Origin: Ruegeria arenilitoris
Lineage (GTDB): Bacteria; Pseudomonadota; Alphaproteobacteria; Rhodobacterales; Rhodobacteraceae
DNA: 64,000 nt
NCBI RefSeq assembly: GCF_042675705.1
Contig: NZ_JBHTJJ010000002.1
Reading direction: 5' to 3' (one strand)
Part shown: piece after piece, positions 43,182 to 51,576 of the stretch
How positions within the stretch are numbered: position 1 is the stretch's first letter
Layout of the letters: the number at the start of each line of letters is the position of its first letter
Notes under the pieces: generated by a model
The model's database searches: none
Told to the model about the DNA's origin: nothing
The model's input: only the letters and a program-made list of their open reading frames with translations
Made by a program: the position numbers and the translations under genes

Positions 43182-43589
43182 ATGACGACCAAGCCCCTTC
43201 TGACCGCAGTCCTGGCCCTTGTTGCGGCCCTGCCGGCCCTGGCCGATGAAACCGACCAGATCTGCGCCGAGGCCGAGGCGCGCTATGTCGAACTCTTCGG
43301 CGAACCCTCTGACTCAGCGCAGGATGCCGAGGTGGTGCTGATGTACAAGTACAACTTCTGCCCGGCCCGGATCACGGTCAAGCCCGGCACCACGGTTCGC
43401 TGGGTCAACGTGGACAAGCGCACCAGCCATTCGGTGCTGCTTAAAGATGGCAGTCAGCCCGAATCCGACCGCATCTTCCCCGAGGAGTCGGTCGAGATGA
43501 CGTTCCTTGAGCCCGGCCCGCAGGACTATCTGTGCGGCCCTCATTGGGAAACCCAGAACATGGTCGGTATGGTCACCGTCGAACCCTGA
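43182..43589 (+). CDS. Periplasmic cupredoxin (type 1 copper protein), putative NirS electron donor
   Basis: 135 residues. Signal peptide ending ALA near residue 21. Type 1 copper ligands can be read as His83 (TSHSV), Cys118 and His121 (YLCGPHW) and Met127 or Met130. Two further cysteines, Cys28 and Cys60, could form a disulphide. It lies in the nirS transcription block directly after the NirT-like cytochrome, so it may carry electrons to NirS, as pseudoazurin does in Paracoccus. A second ATG nine bases upstream is possible. Donor role is inference. Confidence 0.82.
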   Translation: MTTKPLLTAVLALVAALPALADETDQICAEAEARYVELFGEPSDSAQDAEVVLMYKYNFCPARITVKPGTTVRWVNVDKRTSHSVLLKDGSQPESDRIFPEESVEMTFLEPGPQDYLCGPHWETQNMVGMVTVEP

Positions 43590-43616
43590 ACGCAGCAGAC
43601 ATACAGGCAAACAACA

Positions 43617-43643
43617 GGAGCGCGGGCGCAAATCCCGCGCTCC
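43617..43643 (+). terminator. Terminator-like hairpin before the nirE promoter
   Basis: GGAGCGCGGG and CCCGCGCTCC, 10-base arms with a seven-base loop. The last base is followed at once by the NNR box of nirE, so one unit ends exactly where the next promoter begins. The T-run is weak. Confidence 0.7.
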
Positions 43644-43657
43644 TTAACTTATGTCAA
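43644..43657 (+). promoter_or_regulatory. NNR/Dnr box of the nirE operon
   Basis: TTAACTTATGTCAA, matching TTRAC-N4-GTCAA. CAGTCT at 43680-43685 lies at the -10 distance, giving a predicted start near 43692 and a leader of about 110 bases before nirE. Confidence 0.8.
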
Positions 43658-43801
43658 GGAGGCCCCTTTGCGAATGCGCCAGTCTGCGGCCATGACACGC
43701 CCGGCCACCCCAGCAACGTCCCGATCCGCCGCTCTGTCCGCGCTCGGAACCTACCGGAACACCCGGGTCCCGATGACATTCAGACCAAGCGAGATTGCAC
43801 C

Positions 43802-44563
43802 ATGAGCGGTAAGGTTTTTCTGATCGGCGCCGGACCCGGAGACCCCGAGTTGATGACCCTGCGCGCCCTGCGGATGCTGCGCGAGGCGGATGTGGTGGTC
43901 TACGACCGCCTGGTCTCGGACGAGATCCTGGCCATGCACGCCCCCGGCGCGCGGCTTATCCCCGTGGGCAAGGCGCCCAAATGCCATACCGTGCCGCAGG
44001 ACCGGATCAACCAGATCCTGCTGGAACAGGCCCGCGCGGGCCACAGGGTTGCCCGCCTCAAGGGGGGCGATCCGATGATCTTTGGCCGCGGTTCGGAAGA
44101 GGCGGCGTTTCTGACGGACCATGGCATCGCCGTGGAATACGCGCCCGGCATCACCGCGGCGCAGGGGGCAAGCTGTTCGACCGGCGTGCCGCTGACCCAT
44201 CGCGGGTTGGCCACATCGGTGCAATATGTCACCGGCCATCGTCAGGCCGACAAGGTGTTGGACCTCGACTGGAAGCGCCTGGCGGACCCTGACACCACCC
44301 TGGTCATCTACATGGGCGTCGCCAATATCGGCCAGATCGCCATGGGCCTGATGACCGAGAATCTGCCGGGATCGACCCCCGTCCTGGCCGTCGGCAAGGC
44401 GACCACCCCGGACGAGCGCCGCCTTGTCTCGCGTCTGGACCGTGTCGCCGCCGACGTGCGCGCGGCCGGTCTGGCCGCCCCTACCCTGTTCATCATCGGC
44501 AAGGTCGTGTCGCTGTATGCCGAACGGCCCGTTGCCGAGTTGCTGGAGCACGCTCATGGCTAG
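43802..44563 (+). CDS. nirE: Uroporphyrinogen-III C-methyltransferase NirE
   Basis: 253 residues, SAM-dependent methylation of uroporphyrinogen III to precorrin-2, first step of haem d1 and sirohaem synthesis. Motifs: GAGPGDPELMTLRA at the N-terminus, RLKGGDPMIFGRG, and PGITAAQGASCSTGVPLTHRG. It is a stand-alone enzyme without CysG fusion. The start overlaps the end of a possible short upstream frame. Its 3' end overlaps nirC by eight bases. Confidence 0.94.
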   Translation: MSGKVFLIGAGPGDPELMTLRALRMLREADVVVYDRLVSDEILAMHAPGARLIPVGKAPKCHTVPQDRINQILLEQARAGHRVARLKGGDPMIFGRGSEEAAFLTDHGIAVEYAPGITAAQGASCSTGVPLTHRGLATSVQYVTGHRQADKVLDLDWKRLADPDTTLVIYMGVANIGQIAMGLMTENLPGSTPVLAVGKATTPDERRLVSRLDRVAADVRAAGLAAPTLFIIGKVVSLYAERPVAELLEHAHG

Positions 44564-44906
44564 GACTCTGCCCATTGAACCGGCCCGCCGGGACTGGCCC
44601 GGGCGCGCGGTGCTGACCGCCGCCGTGCTGGTGGCCACTTCGGCCTTTGCGGCCGATGCGCTGGACCCTAACGCGCTGAAACGTCTGGTGCATCAGGATT
44701 GCGGGTCCTGCCACGGCCTGACCCTGAAAGGCGGGCTGGGCCCCGATCTGCGCGCAGTAAACCTGCAGCACTATGACCCCGAAATCCTGACCGGCGTAAT
44801 CCTGGACGGCATCCCCGACACGGCCATGCCGCCCTGGCGGCCCCTCATCAGCGCGGAAGAAGCCGAATGGATCGCCCGTTATCTGCTGAAACCGGAGGCG
44901 CAATGA
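44556..44906 (+). CDS. nirC: NirC, small periplasmic cytochrome c
   Basis: 116 residues with a signal peptide (cleavage near AFA, residue 32) and one haem c site, Cys49-Cys52-His53 (CGSCH). NirC can donate electrons to NirS or take part in haem d1 maturation. Overlaps nirE and nirF by a few bases each, as expected for a tight biosynthetic operon. Confidence 0.9.
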   Translation: MARTLPIEPARRDWPGRAVLTAAVLVATSAFAADALDPNALKRLVHQDCGSCHGLTLKGGLGPDLRAVNLQHYDPEILTGVILDGIPDTAMPPWRPLISAEEAEWIARYLLKPEAQ

Positions 44907-46051
44907 AACAGTTTGTCCTTGGCCTCGCGGCCTCGCTGCTGATGACCGCAGCCCATGCCGAACCCACCGCCACCGGAGACCTGGGGCTGGTGATAGAACG
45001 GGCCGCCGGTTCGGTCCTGCTGGTCGATCAGTCCGACCGCGCCGCGCTGGCCCGGATCGAGGGGCTGGGCGATCTGTCCCATGCCTCGCTGGTCTATTCG
45101 CCGGATGAACGTTTTGCCTATGTCTTCGGGCGCGACGGCGGGCTGACCAAAGTCGATATCGTGACCCGGCAGATCGCCAATCGAGTCGTACAGGCCGGCA
45201 ACGCCATCGGCGGGGCGATCTCTGACGACGGCACGCTGGTTGCGGTGTCGAACTATGAACCCGGCGGGGTGCGCGTCTTTGACGCCGACACGCTGGATCT
45301 GGTGGCCGACATCCCCACCGGCAGCAAGACCATCGGCCTGGTCGATGCGCCGGGCCGCCGTTTCGTATTCACCATGTGGGATACGGGCGAGACCTGGATC
45401 GCCGATTTCGCGCGCGGCACCGACCCGCAGATCACCAAGATCACCGACATGGGCAAAAACCCCTATGACGCGCTGATCACCGCCAATGGCCGCACCTACA
45501 TCACCGGTCTGTTCGGGCAGGACGGGCTGACCGCGCTGGACCTGTGGGCGGACACCCCCGAACCGATCCGGGTGCTGCCTGGCTATGGGCGCGGTCAACA
45601 GGAGTTGCCCGTCTACAAGATGCCCCATCTGGAAGGCTGGGCGCATACGGGCGCCGAATTCATATTGCCGGCCGTCGGCCATCACCAGGTGCTCTGGGTC
45701 GATGCCGACACACTCACGGAAACCGGGCGCACCCAGACATACGGCCAGCCCGTCTTTGCCATGGCGCGGCCCGACGGCCGGCAGGTCTGGGTGAATTTCG
45801 CCCACCCGCTGAACGACACGATCCAAGTGATAGACACGGTCAGCAAACAGGTCATCCACGAGTTCAAACCCGGCCCGGCGGTGCTGCACATGGAGTTCAC
45901 CCCGCGCGGGCACGAGGTCTGGATCAGCGTGCGCGATGCAAATACGGTCATGGTCTATGACACCCACAGCTTTGAAAAGCTGCGGGAAATCCCGGCCGAC
46001 AGCCCCTCGGGCATCTTCTTCACCGCGCGTGCGCACAGAACGGGGCTGTAA
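44903..46051 (+). CDS. nirF: NirF, haem d1 biosynthesis protein
   Basis: 382 residues, similar to the d1 domain of NirS (eight-bladed propeller) without haem c. Signal peptide MKQFVLGLAASLLMTAAHA, so it is periplasmic. Its proposed role is dehydrogenation in a late step of haem d1 synthesis. ATGA overlap with nirC. Confidence 0.92.
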   Translation: MKQFVLGLAASLLMTAAHAEPTATGDLGLVIERAAGSVLLVDQSDRAALARIEGLGDLSHASLVYSPDERFAYVFGRDGGLTKVDIVTRQIANRVVQAGNAIGGAISDDGTLVAVSNYEPGGVRVFDADTLDLVADIPTGSKTIGLVDAPGRRFVFTMWDTGETWIADFARGTDPQITKITDMGKNPYDALITANGRTYITGLFGQDGLTALDLWADTPEPIRVLPGYGRGQQELPVYKMPHLEGWAHTGAEFILPAVGHHQVLWVDADTLTETGRTQTYGQPVFAMARPDGRQVWVNFAHPLNDTIQVIDTVSKQVIHEFKPGPAVLHMEFTPRGHEVWISVRDANTVMVYDTHSFEKLREIPADSPSGIFFTARAHRTGL

Positions 46052-46054
46052 GCG

Positions 46055-47044
46055 ATGTGCCATATCACCGACCCGATCGACCGGAGGCTGCTGGATGACT
46101 GGCAGCGCGATTTTCCGGTTGCCGACCGGCCGTTCCAGGTGCTGGCCGCGGCGCTGGGGCTGGATGAGACCGAGGTGATCGACCGCCTGGCCCGCATGCG
46201 CGCCGCCGGGCGCATCACCCGCGTCGGCGCGACGGTCGCGCCCGGCGTGGCCTCGGCCAGCACTCTGGCTGCCGTCGCCGCGCCCGAGGACAAGGTGGAA
46301 CAGATCGCCGCCCTGATCGACGCCGAGCCGGGTGTGAACCACAATTACCAGCGCGAGGATGACTGGAACCTGTGGTTCGTGGCCACCGGCCCCGACCGGG
46401 CGCATGTGGACGCCACTTTGGCCCGGATCAGCGACCGCACCGGGCTGCGCGTGCTGGACCTGCGTCTGGTCCGCCCGTTCAACGTCGATCTGGGTTTCCG
46501 CATGTCGGATTGCTCGCGGCGCGTGCCACGGCCGCGTGCGGTGGACCGGAGCGTTCTGCGCCAAGGCGACCGCGACATCCTGCAGGCTCTCAGCGCGGGG
46601 CTGCCGCTGATGGCCGACCCCTACGCGGCGCTGGCCCGGTCCCTGAACCGCACCCCCGAGGACGTAATGAACCGCATCCGGGTGTTGCACAAGGCCGGCG
46701 TCATCTCGCGCCTAGGGGTTATCGTGCGGCATCGGGCGCTGGGGTGGTCGGCCAATGCCATGGTCGTGTGGGACCTGCCCGCCGACCGGATCGACCACGC
46801 GGGCCCCGCACTGGCCGCCCATCCCGGCGTGACCCTGTGCTATGAGCGCCAGCCGGTCGAGGGCGTGTGGCCCTATCGGCTCTATTCCATGATCCACGCC
46901 CGGTCGCGCTCCGAAGCGCGGGGCATCCTGGCCGGCGCCGCCGCCCTGCCTGAATTGGCAGGCGCCACGCACAAGGTTCTATTCTCGACCCGATGCTTCA
47001 AACAGACCGGCGCATTGATCAAACCGAAAGAGGCCGCCGCATGA
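46055..47044 (+). CDS. nirDL: NirD-NirL fusion, sirohaem decarboxylase subunits
   Basis: 329 residues with two AsnC/Lrp-like units. Residues 1-165 resemble NirD and 170-329 NirL; each repeat has an Lrp-type helix-turn-helix (DRRLLDDWQRDFPVADRPFQ; RDILQALSAGLPLMADPYAA). The characteristic histidine-tyrosine motif HNYQR lies in the first half. It decarboxylates sirohaem to didecarboxysirohaem with NirG and NirH. The D-L fusion is known from Paracoccus and relatives. Confidence 0.92.
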   Translation: MCHITDPIDRRLLDDWQRDFPVADRPFQVLAAALGLDETEVIDRLARMRAAGRITRVGATVAPGVASASTLAAVAAPEDKVEQIAALIDAEPGVNHNYQREDDWNLWFVATGPDRAHVDATLARISDRTGLRVLDLRLVRPFNVDLGFRMSDCSRRVPRPRAVDRSVLRQGDRDILQALSAGLPLMADPYAALARSLNRTPEDVMNRIRVLHKAGVISRLGVIVRHRALGWSANAMVVWDLPADRIDHAGPALAAHPGVTLCYERQPVEGVWPYRLYSMIHARSRSEARGILAGAAALPELAGATHKVLFSTRCFKQTGALIKPKEAAA

Positions 47045-47493
47045 CCCCGCTGGACGACACCGACCGCCGCCTGCTGAACCGCCTGCAGGAGGACTTGCCA
47101 CTGACCCCCCGCCCCTATGCCAATGTGGCAACCGAACTGGGGATCACCGAACAGGACCTGCTGGACCGGCTGGCTCGGATGAAGGCCGACCGGGTCATCA
47201 CCCGGTTCGGCCCGTTCTTCGACGCCGCCGCCATGGGCGGGGATTTCTGCCTGTGCGCCATGGCGGTGCCCGAGGCCGAGTTCGAAACCGTCCTGACCAA
47301 AGTCAATGCGCACCCCGAGGTGGCACATAATTATGAGCGCACGCACCGGCTGAACATGTGGTTCGTTCTGGCGACCGAAACGCCCGAAGCGATCACCGCC
47401 ACGGCCGACGCGATCGAACGCGAGACGGGAATCACGGTTCACCGGTTCCCGAAACTGCAGGAATTCTTTATCGGCTTCCGGGTGGCAGCATGA
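47041..47493 (+). CDS. nirG: NirG, sirohaem decarboxylase subunit
   Basis: 150 residues, Lrp-like fold (DRRLLNRLQEDLPLTPRPYA) with AHNYERTHRLNMWFV as the active-site stretch. Overlaps nirDL by four bases (ATGA). Confidence 0.9.
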   Translation: MTPLDDTDRRLLNRLQEDLPLTPRPYANVATELGITEQDLLDRLARMKADRVITRFGPFFDAAAMGGDFCLCAMAVPEAEFETVLTKVNAHPEVAHNYERTHRLNMWFVLATETPEAITATADAIERETGITVHRFPKLQEFFIGFRVAA

Positions 47494-47972
47494 TCGACGC
47501 AACCGACAGACGGATCATCGAGGCGCTGCAGGGCGGGCTGCCCCTGGTGCCCGCGCCCTATGCGCAGGTCGCCGACGACCTGGGTATGCCCGAGGCCACC
47601 CTGCTGGACCGGCTGGCCACACTGAAGGCGCGCGGGGTGATCCGGCGGATCGCCGCAGCCCCCAACCACTACAAGCTGGGCATGACATCGAACGGCATGA
47701 CCGTCTGGGACGTGCAGGACGACCTGATCACCGAACTCGGCGCCCATATCGGAGCACTGCCCTTCGTCACCCATTGCTATGAACGGCCCCGCGCCCTGCC
47801 CGACTGGCCCTACAACCTGTTCGCCATGGTTCATGGCAGCTCGCCCGATGAGGTCGAAGACAAACGCGGCCAGATCGCCGCGATCCTGGGATCGGCCTGC
47901 CGGGGCAGCGACATCCTCTATTCCACGCGCATCCTGAAAAAAACCGGGCTGCGCCTGAAAGCGAAAGGCTGA
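47490..47972 (+). CDS. nirH: NirH, sirohaem decarboxylase subunit
   Basis: 160 residues, Lrp-like (DRRIIEALQGGLPLVPAPYA) with THCYERPRALPDWPYNLFAM. Overlaps nirG by four bases. Together with NirDL and NirG it forms the decarboxylase set. Confidence 0.9.
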   Translation: MIDATDRRIIEALQGGLPLVPAPYAQVADDLGMPEATLLDRLATLKARGVIRRIAAAPNHYKLGMTSNGMTVWDVQDDLITELGAHIGALPFVTHCYERPRALPDWPYNLFAMVHGSSPDEVEDKRGQIAAILGSACRGSDILYSTRILKKTGLRLKAKG

Positions 47973-47977
47973 GACCG

Positions 47978-49192
47978 ATGTTCCGCCTGACAGAATACAT
48001 GCAGCAGCTGGTCAACCCGACGCCGGTGCGCAAACGCCGCCCCGGACCGGTGAAGCCGGTGGTGATCTGGAACCTGACCCGGCGCTGCAACCTGAAATGC
48101 CGCCATTGCTACACCGTGTCTGCGGATGTGGCCTTCCCGGGCGAGCTCAGCCACGAGCAAGCCATGGTCACCCTTGAGGATCTGGGCCAGTTTCGCGTCC
48201 CGGCCCTGATCCTCTCGGGCGGGGAGCCTCTGGACCGGTTCGATTTCTTCGACATCGCCCGGCGCGCGCGCCAGCTGGTGCCGATGCTGGCGCTATCGAC
48301 CAACGGCACGCGGATCCACGACGAAACCGCAGACATGATTGCGGAAGTCGGATTTAATTACGTCGGTATCTCGCTGGACGGGATCGGCGCCACCAACGAC
48401 TGGTTCCGCGGGGTCGAGGGTGCCTTCTCTGACGCCCTGCGCGGCGTCCGCGAATGCAAGAAGCGCGGCATCAAGGTGGGCCTGCGGTTTTGCCTGACCG
48501 AAGGCACCCGGCACCACCTGCCCGACCTGCTGAAACTGTGCGACGACGAGGGGGTAGACAAGTTCTATCTCTCGCATCTGGTCTATGCGGGGCGCGGCGA
48601 CAAGAACCGGGGCGAGGACGCGGAACATCAGCGCACCCGGCAAGGGCTCGACCTGTTGCTGGACCGCGCATGGGAGGCCGCATCGGGCGGAAGCCCGCTG
48701 GACATCGTGACCGGCAACAACGACGCGGATGCCGGGTATTTCCTGAACTGGGCCGCAGCGCGGTTCAACTCCGATACCGTCACGCATGTGCGCGAGCACC
48801 TGGCCCATTGGGGCGGCAATTCCAGCGGTCTGGGCGTGGCCAATATCGACAATCTGGGCCGCGTCCATCCCGACACCTACTGGTCGGACTACACGGTGGG
48901 CAACGTCAAACTCACTCCGTTTTCCGAGTTGTGGTCCGGGGATGACCCGATGCTGGCCCTGCTGCGCACACGGCCGCGCCCGTTGAAGGGGCGGTGCGGC
49001 GCCTGCCGGTTGCAGGATGTCTGCGGCGGCAACACCCGCATTCGCGCTCTGCAACTGACCGGCGATCCGTGGGCCGAAGATCCGGCCTGCTACCTGACCA
49101 ATGATGAAATCGGCGTGGACGGTGCCGGCGAGCGCCTGCAGGTCACGCCTTTCCGGGGGAAAAGCCATGATCCGGCGCATCAGTTCTTTTGA
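47978..49192 (+). CDS. nirJ: NirJ, radical SAM enzyme of haem d1 biosynthesis
   Basis: 404 residues. Radical SAM cluster Cys37, Cys41, Cys44 (CNLKCRHC), GGEP motif, and a SPASM-like C-terminal cysteine set (CGACRLQDVCGG). It replaces the two propionates of didecarboxysirohaem by oxo groups. Six bases after nirH; its end overlaps nirN by 26 bases. Confidence 0.95.
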   Translation: MFRLTEYMQQLVNPTPVRKRRPGPVKPVVIWNLTRRCNLKCRHCYTVSADVAFPGELSHEQAMVTLEDLGQFRVPALILSGGEPLDRFDFFDIARRARQLVPMLALSTNGTRIHDETADMIAEVGFNYVGISLDGIGATNDWFRGVEGAFSDALRGVRECKKRGIKVGLRFCLTEGTRHHLPDLLKLCDDEGVDKFYLSHLVYAGRGDKNRGEDAEHQRTRQGLDLLLDRAWEAASGGSPLDIVTGNNDADAGYFLNWAAARFNSDTVTHVREHLAHWGGNSSGLGVANIDNLGRVHPDTYWSDYTVGNVKLTPFSELWSGDDPMLALLRTRPRPLKGRCGACRLQDVCGGNTRIRALQLTGDPWAEDPACYLTNDEIGVDGAGERLQVTPFRGKSHDPAHQFF

Positions 49193-50771
49193 CGACCGCT
49201 GCCCTGACGCATCGAACAATGCCGCGCGCAGACGCATGACCTGCGCCACGACGGTCGCCGCGATGTGCTCGGTTCTGGCGGTCGGGGCGGCATTGGCCGA
49301 CCCGGAGGCGGATTATGCCGAACACTGCGCCAGCTGTCATGGCGAGGCGCGGCTGGGCGGCGTCGGCCCGGCGCTGATCCCCGAAACGCTCAAACGCATG
49401 CGCGGCCCGCGCGTGGCTGCCGTCATCGCCGAGGGGCGCCCGGCCACCCAGATGCCCGCCTTCGCACACGAGCTGGACGCGCTGCAGATCGAGGAACTGG
49501 CGGGCTGGCTGAAATCTCCGCTGGAGGTGGACCCCGAATGGGATGCCGAACAGATCATGGCCAGCCGCACGCTGGATGCCGATTACGCACCGGTCGATGC
49601 GCCGGTTTGGGACAGCGACCCGATGAACATCACGCTTGTGGTGGAAACCGGCGATCACCATGTCAGCGTTCTGGACGGCGACACGTTCGAGGTTCTGGAC
49701 CGGTTCGAGACCCCCTTTGCCGTGCATGGCGGCCCCAAGTTCAGCCCCGATGGGCGCTATGTGTTCATCATGTCACGCGATGGCTGGGTGCAGAAATACG
49801 ACATCTGGGCGCTGCAACAGGTGGGCCGCATCCGCGCCGGCCTGAACAGCCGCAACATCGCAATGTCGGGCGACGGCAAGTGGCTGGCCGTGGCAAACTA
49901 TCTGCCCAACAGCCTGACCCTGCTGTCGACTGAGGATCTGTCGGTCGCCAAGGTGGTCGAGGTCAAGGGCAAACAGGGCAAGCCCAGCCGGGTCTCGGCC
50001 GTGTACCAGGCCCCCCCGCGCGAAAGCTTCGTGCTGGCGCTCAAGGATGTGCCCGAGATCTGGGAAGTGTTCTATGGCGATAACCCGCCGCAATTCGGGC
50101 TGGGTCATGATTTCCGGATCGAGGGGCAGTTCAAGAATCCCGACCCCTTCCCCGTCCGCAAGATCACCACGCCCGACTATCTGGACGATTTCTTTTTCGA
50201 CCAGAGCTATGAATACGTCATGGGCGCGTCGCGCGATGGCAAGGACGGTCAGGTGATCGACCTCGTGATCGGGCAGAAAGTGGCGGATCTGGACCTGCCC
50301 GGCATGCCGCATCTGGGCTCGGGCATCACCTGGCAGCGGGGTGGCACTACGGTGATGGCCACGCCGCACCTGACCGAAGGCACCATCTCGGTCATCGACA
50401 TGGGCACCTGGGAAACGATCAAGCGGATCGAGACCGAAGGCCCGGGCTTTTTCATGCGCAGCCACGAGAACTCGCCCTATGTCTGGGCCGACGTATTCTT
50501 CGGCCCCAACAAGGACGCGATGCATGTGATCGACAAGCAGAGCCTCGAGATCGTCAAAACCCTGCGGCCCGCGCCGGGCAAGACCGTGGCGCATGTGGAA
50601 TTCACCCGCGACGGCGCCCATGCGCTGGTGTCGATCTGGGAGGATGACGGCGCGGTGATCGTCTATGACGCGCAGACGCTCGAGGAAATCAAACGCCTGC
50701 CGATGCGCAAACCTTCGGGGAAATACAATGTCTGGAACAAGATCACCTTCTCGGAAGGCACCAGCCACTGA
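49167..50771 (+). CDS. nirN: NirN, c-type cytochrome with d1-type propeller, final step of haem d1 synthesis
   Basis: 534 residues, NirS-like: haem c at Cys54, Cys57, His58 (CASCH) and a C-terminal propeller. NirN introduces the acrylate double bond of haem d1 and hands the cofactor to NirS. ATG 49167, with GGGGA upstream, lies inside the nirJ end; the signal peptide has an unusually long polar start (about 23 residues), so a later ATG at 49236 may be the true start. Its last codons overlap the next small gene. Confidence 0.9.
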   Translation: MIRRISSFDDRCPDASNNAARRRMTCATTVAAMCSVLAVGAALADPEADYAEHCASCHGEARLGGVGPALIPETLKRMRGPRVAAVIAEGRPATQMPAFAHELDALQIEELAGWLKSPLEVDPEWDAEQIMASRTLDADYAPVDAPVWDSDPMNITLVVETGDHHVSVLDGDTFEVLDRFETPFAVHGGPKFSPDGRYVFIMSRDGWVQKYDIWALQQVGRIRAGLNSRNIAMSGDGKWLAVANYLPNSLTLLSTEDLSVAKVVEVKGKQGKPSRVSAVYQAPPRESFVLALKDVPEIWEVFYGDNPPQFGLGHDFRIEGQFKNPDPFPVRKITTPDYLDDFFFDQSYEYVMGASRDGKDGQVIDLVIGQKVADLDLPGMPHLGSGITWQRGGTTVMATPHLTEGTISVIDMGTWETIKRIETEGPGFFMRSHENSPYVWADVFFGPNKDAMHVIDKQSLEIVKTLRPAPGKTVAHVEFTRDGAHALVSIWEDDGAVIVYDAQTLEEIKRLPMRKPSGKYNVWNKITFSEGTSH

Positions 50772-50991
50772 CGGGCGCTGGCCGGTCTGGAAACTGGCCA
50801 TTCTGTTGTATCCGGCGACGGCGCTGACCGTCGCCATCAACCTGTTTCTGGCCGGGTTGATCGCCCATGCGCTGGGGTTCGGCGCAGTTACACCGGTGGC
50901 CGCGCTGATCTGGTGTGTGCCCCTTGGGGTTCCGGCCAGCTGGCTGGCGGGGCGCTGGGTGCGGCGGCTGATGGATGAGGCCGACGGCTGA
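50728..50991 (+). CDS. Small two-helix membrane protein at the end of the nir operon
   Basis: 87 residues with two membrane segments (about residues 20-45 and 50-75) and a basic end (GRWVRRLMDEADG). Starts 44 bases inside nirN in another frame. Not matched to a known family with confidence. Position after nirN suggests a denitrification accessory protein. No ribosome binding site is obvious, so the start is uncertain. Confidence 0.55.
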   Translation: MSGTRSPSRKAPATDGRWPVWKLAILLYPATALTVAINLFLAGLIAHALGFGAVTPVAALIWCVPLGVPASWLAGRWVRRLMDEADG

Positions 50992-51037
50992 TCCCTGGCG
51001 CACGGCCGCCAAACCGAAGTGCCATTTTTTTGACCAC

Positions 51038-51051
51038 CTGATCGAAGTCAA
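51038..51051 (+). promoter_or_regulatory. NNR/Dnr-like box of the nos operon
   Basis: CTGATCGAAGTCAA: the GTCAA arm is perfect and the other arm differs at one or two bases. Centred 41.5 bases before a predicted start near 51086, with TACGAC at 51074-51079 as -10. Confidence 0.65.
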
Positions 51052-51111
51052 GTCGCGCCGCCAACCATTCACTTACGACTCGGGCAACATCAAATTCGAG
51101 TCGGAGTCTCC

Positions 51112-51576
51112 ATGCCCGCCGCCCGCCAAAACCACAGCCTCCCTGTCCGCGCGACACGCGTGGCACACGGGCTGGCGGGCATCCTTCTTTTGATGTTGCA
51201 GGTGCTTGGGCCAGCGCTGGCGAGTCCCGGCCAGGGCACCTGGATGGAGATCTGCTCGGAGGCAGGCGCGGTTTGGGTGCAGGTGGACCTGGAAGGCGAC
51301 ACTGGCGACCCGACCGCGGCCTGCCCGAAATGCGCCGATTGCGCCCTGTGCGCGATCACGGCGGCGGCACCGGTCCCGGACCTGCCGCAGGTGCAACAGC
51401 CCGGATTTGTGCAGATAACACGTTGTGAGTGCGCCGATCTGTTGGATTCGTACAGCTCCGAACGGCTGTGGCCCGAAACCCGCGGCCCCCCGGCCGCGCC
51501 CGAAATCAGAACCGAACGCACGCCCCGCGCGTCCATGGCGTCAACCCGAACCGAAGGAGGTGCGCCGTGGTCGTGA
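51112..51576 (+). CDS. DUF2946-like cysteine-rich protein upstream of nosR
   Basis: 154 residues. One hydrophobic segment (about 18-37) acts as signal or anchor; then MEICSEAGAVWVQVDLEG, the recognisable DUF2946-like stretch, and the cluster CPKCADCALC, with a further CEC at about residue 104. The CxxCxxCxxC set is a plausible copper site. It is the first gene of the nos operon and overlaps nosR by ten bases. NosZ needs copper, so a role in periplasmic copper handling is inferred. Confidence 0.7.
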   Translation: MPAARQNHSLPVRATRVAHGLAGILLLMLQVLGPALASPGQGTWMEICSEAGAVWVQVDLEGDTGDPTAACPKCADCALCAITAAAPVPDLPQVQQPGFVQITRCECADLLDSYSSERLWPETRGPPAAPEIRTERTPRASMASTRTEGGAPWS

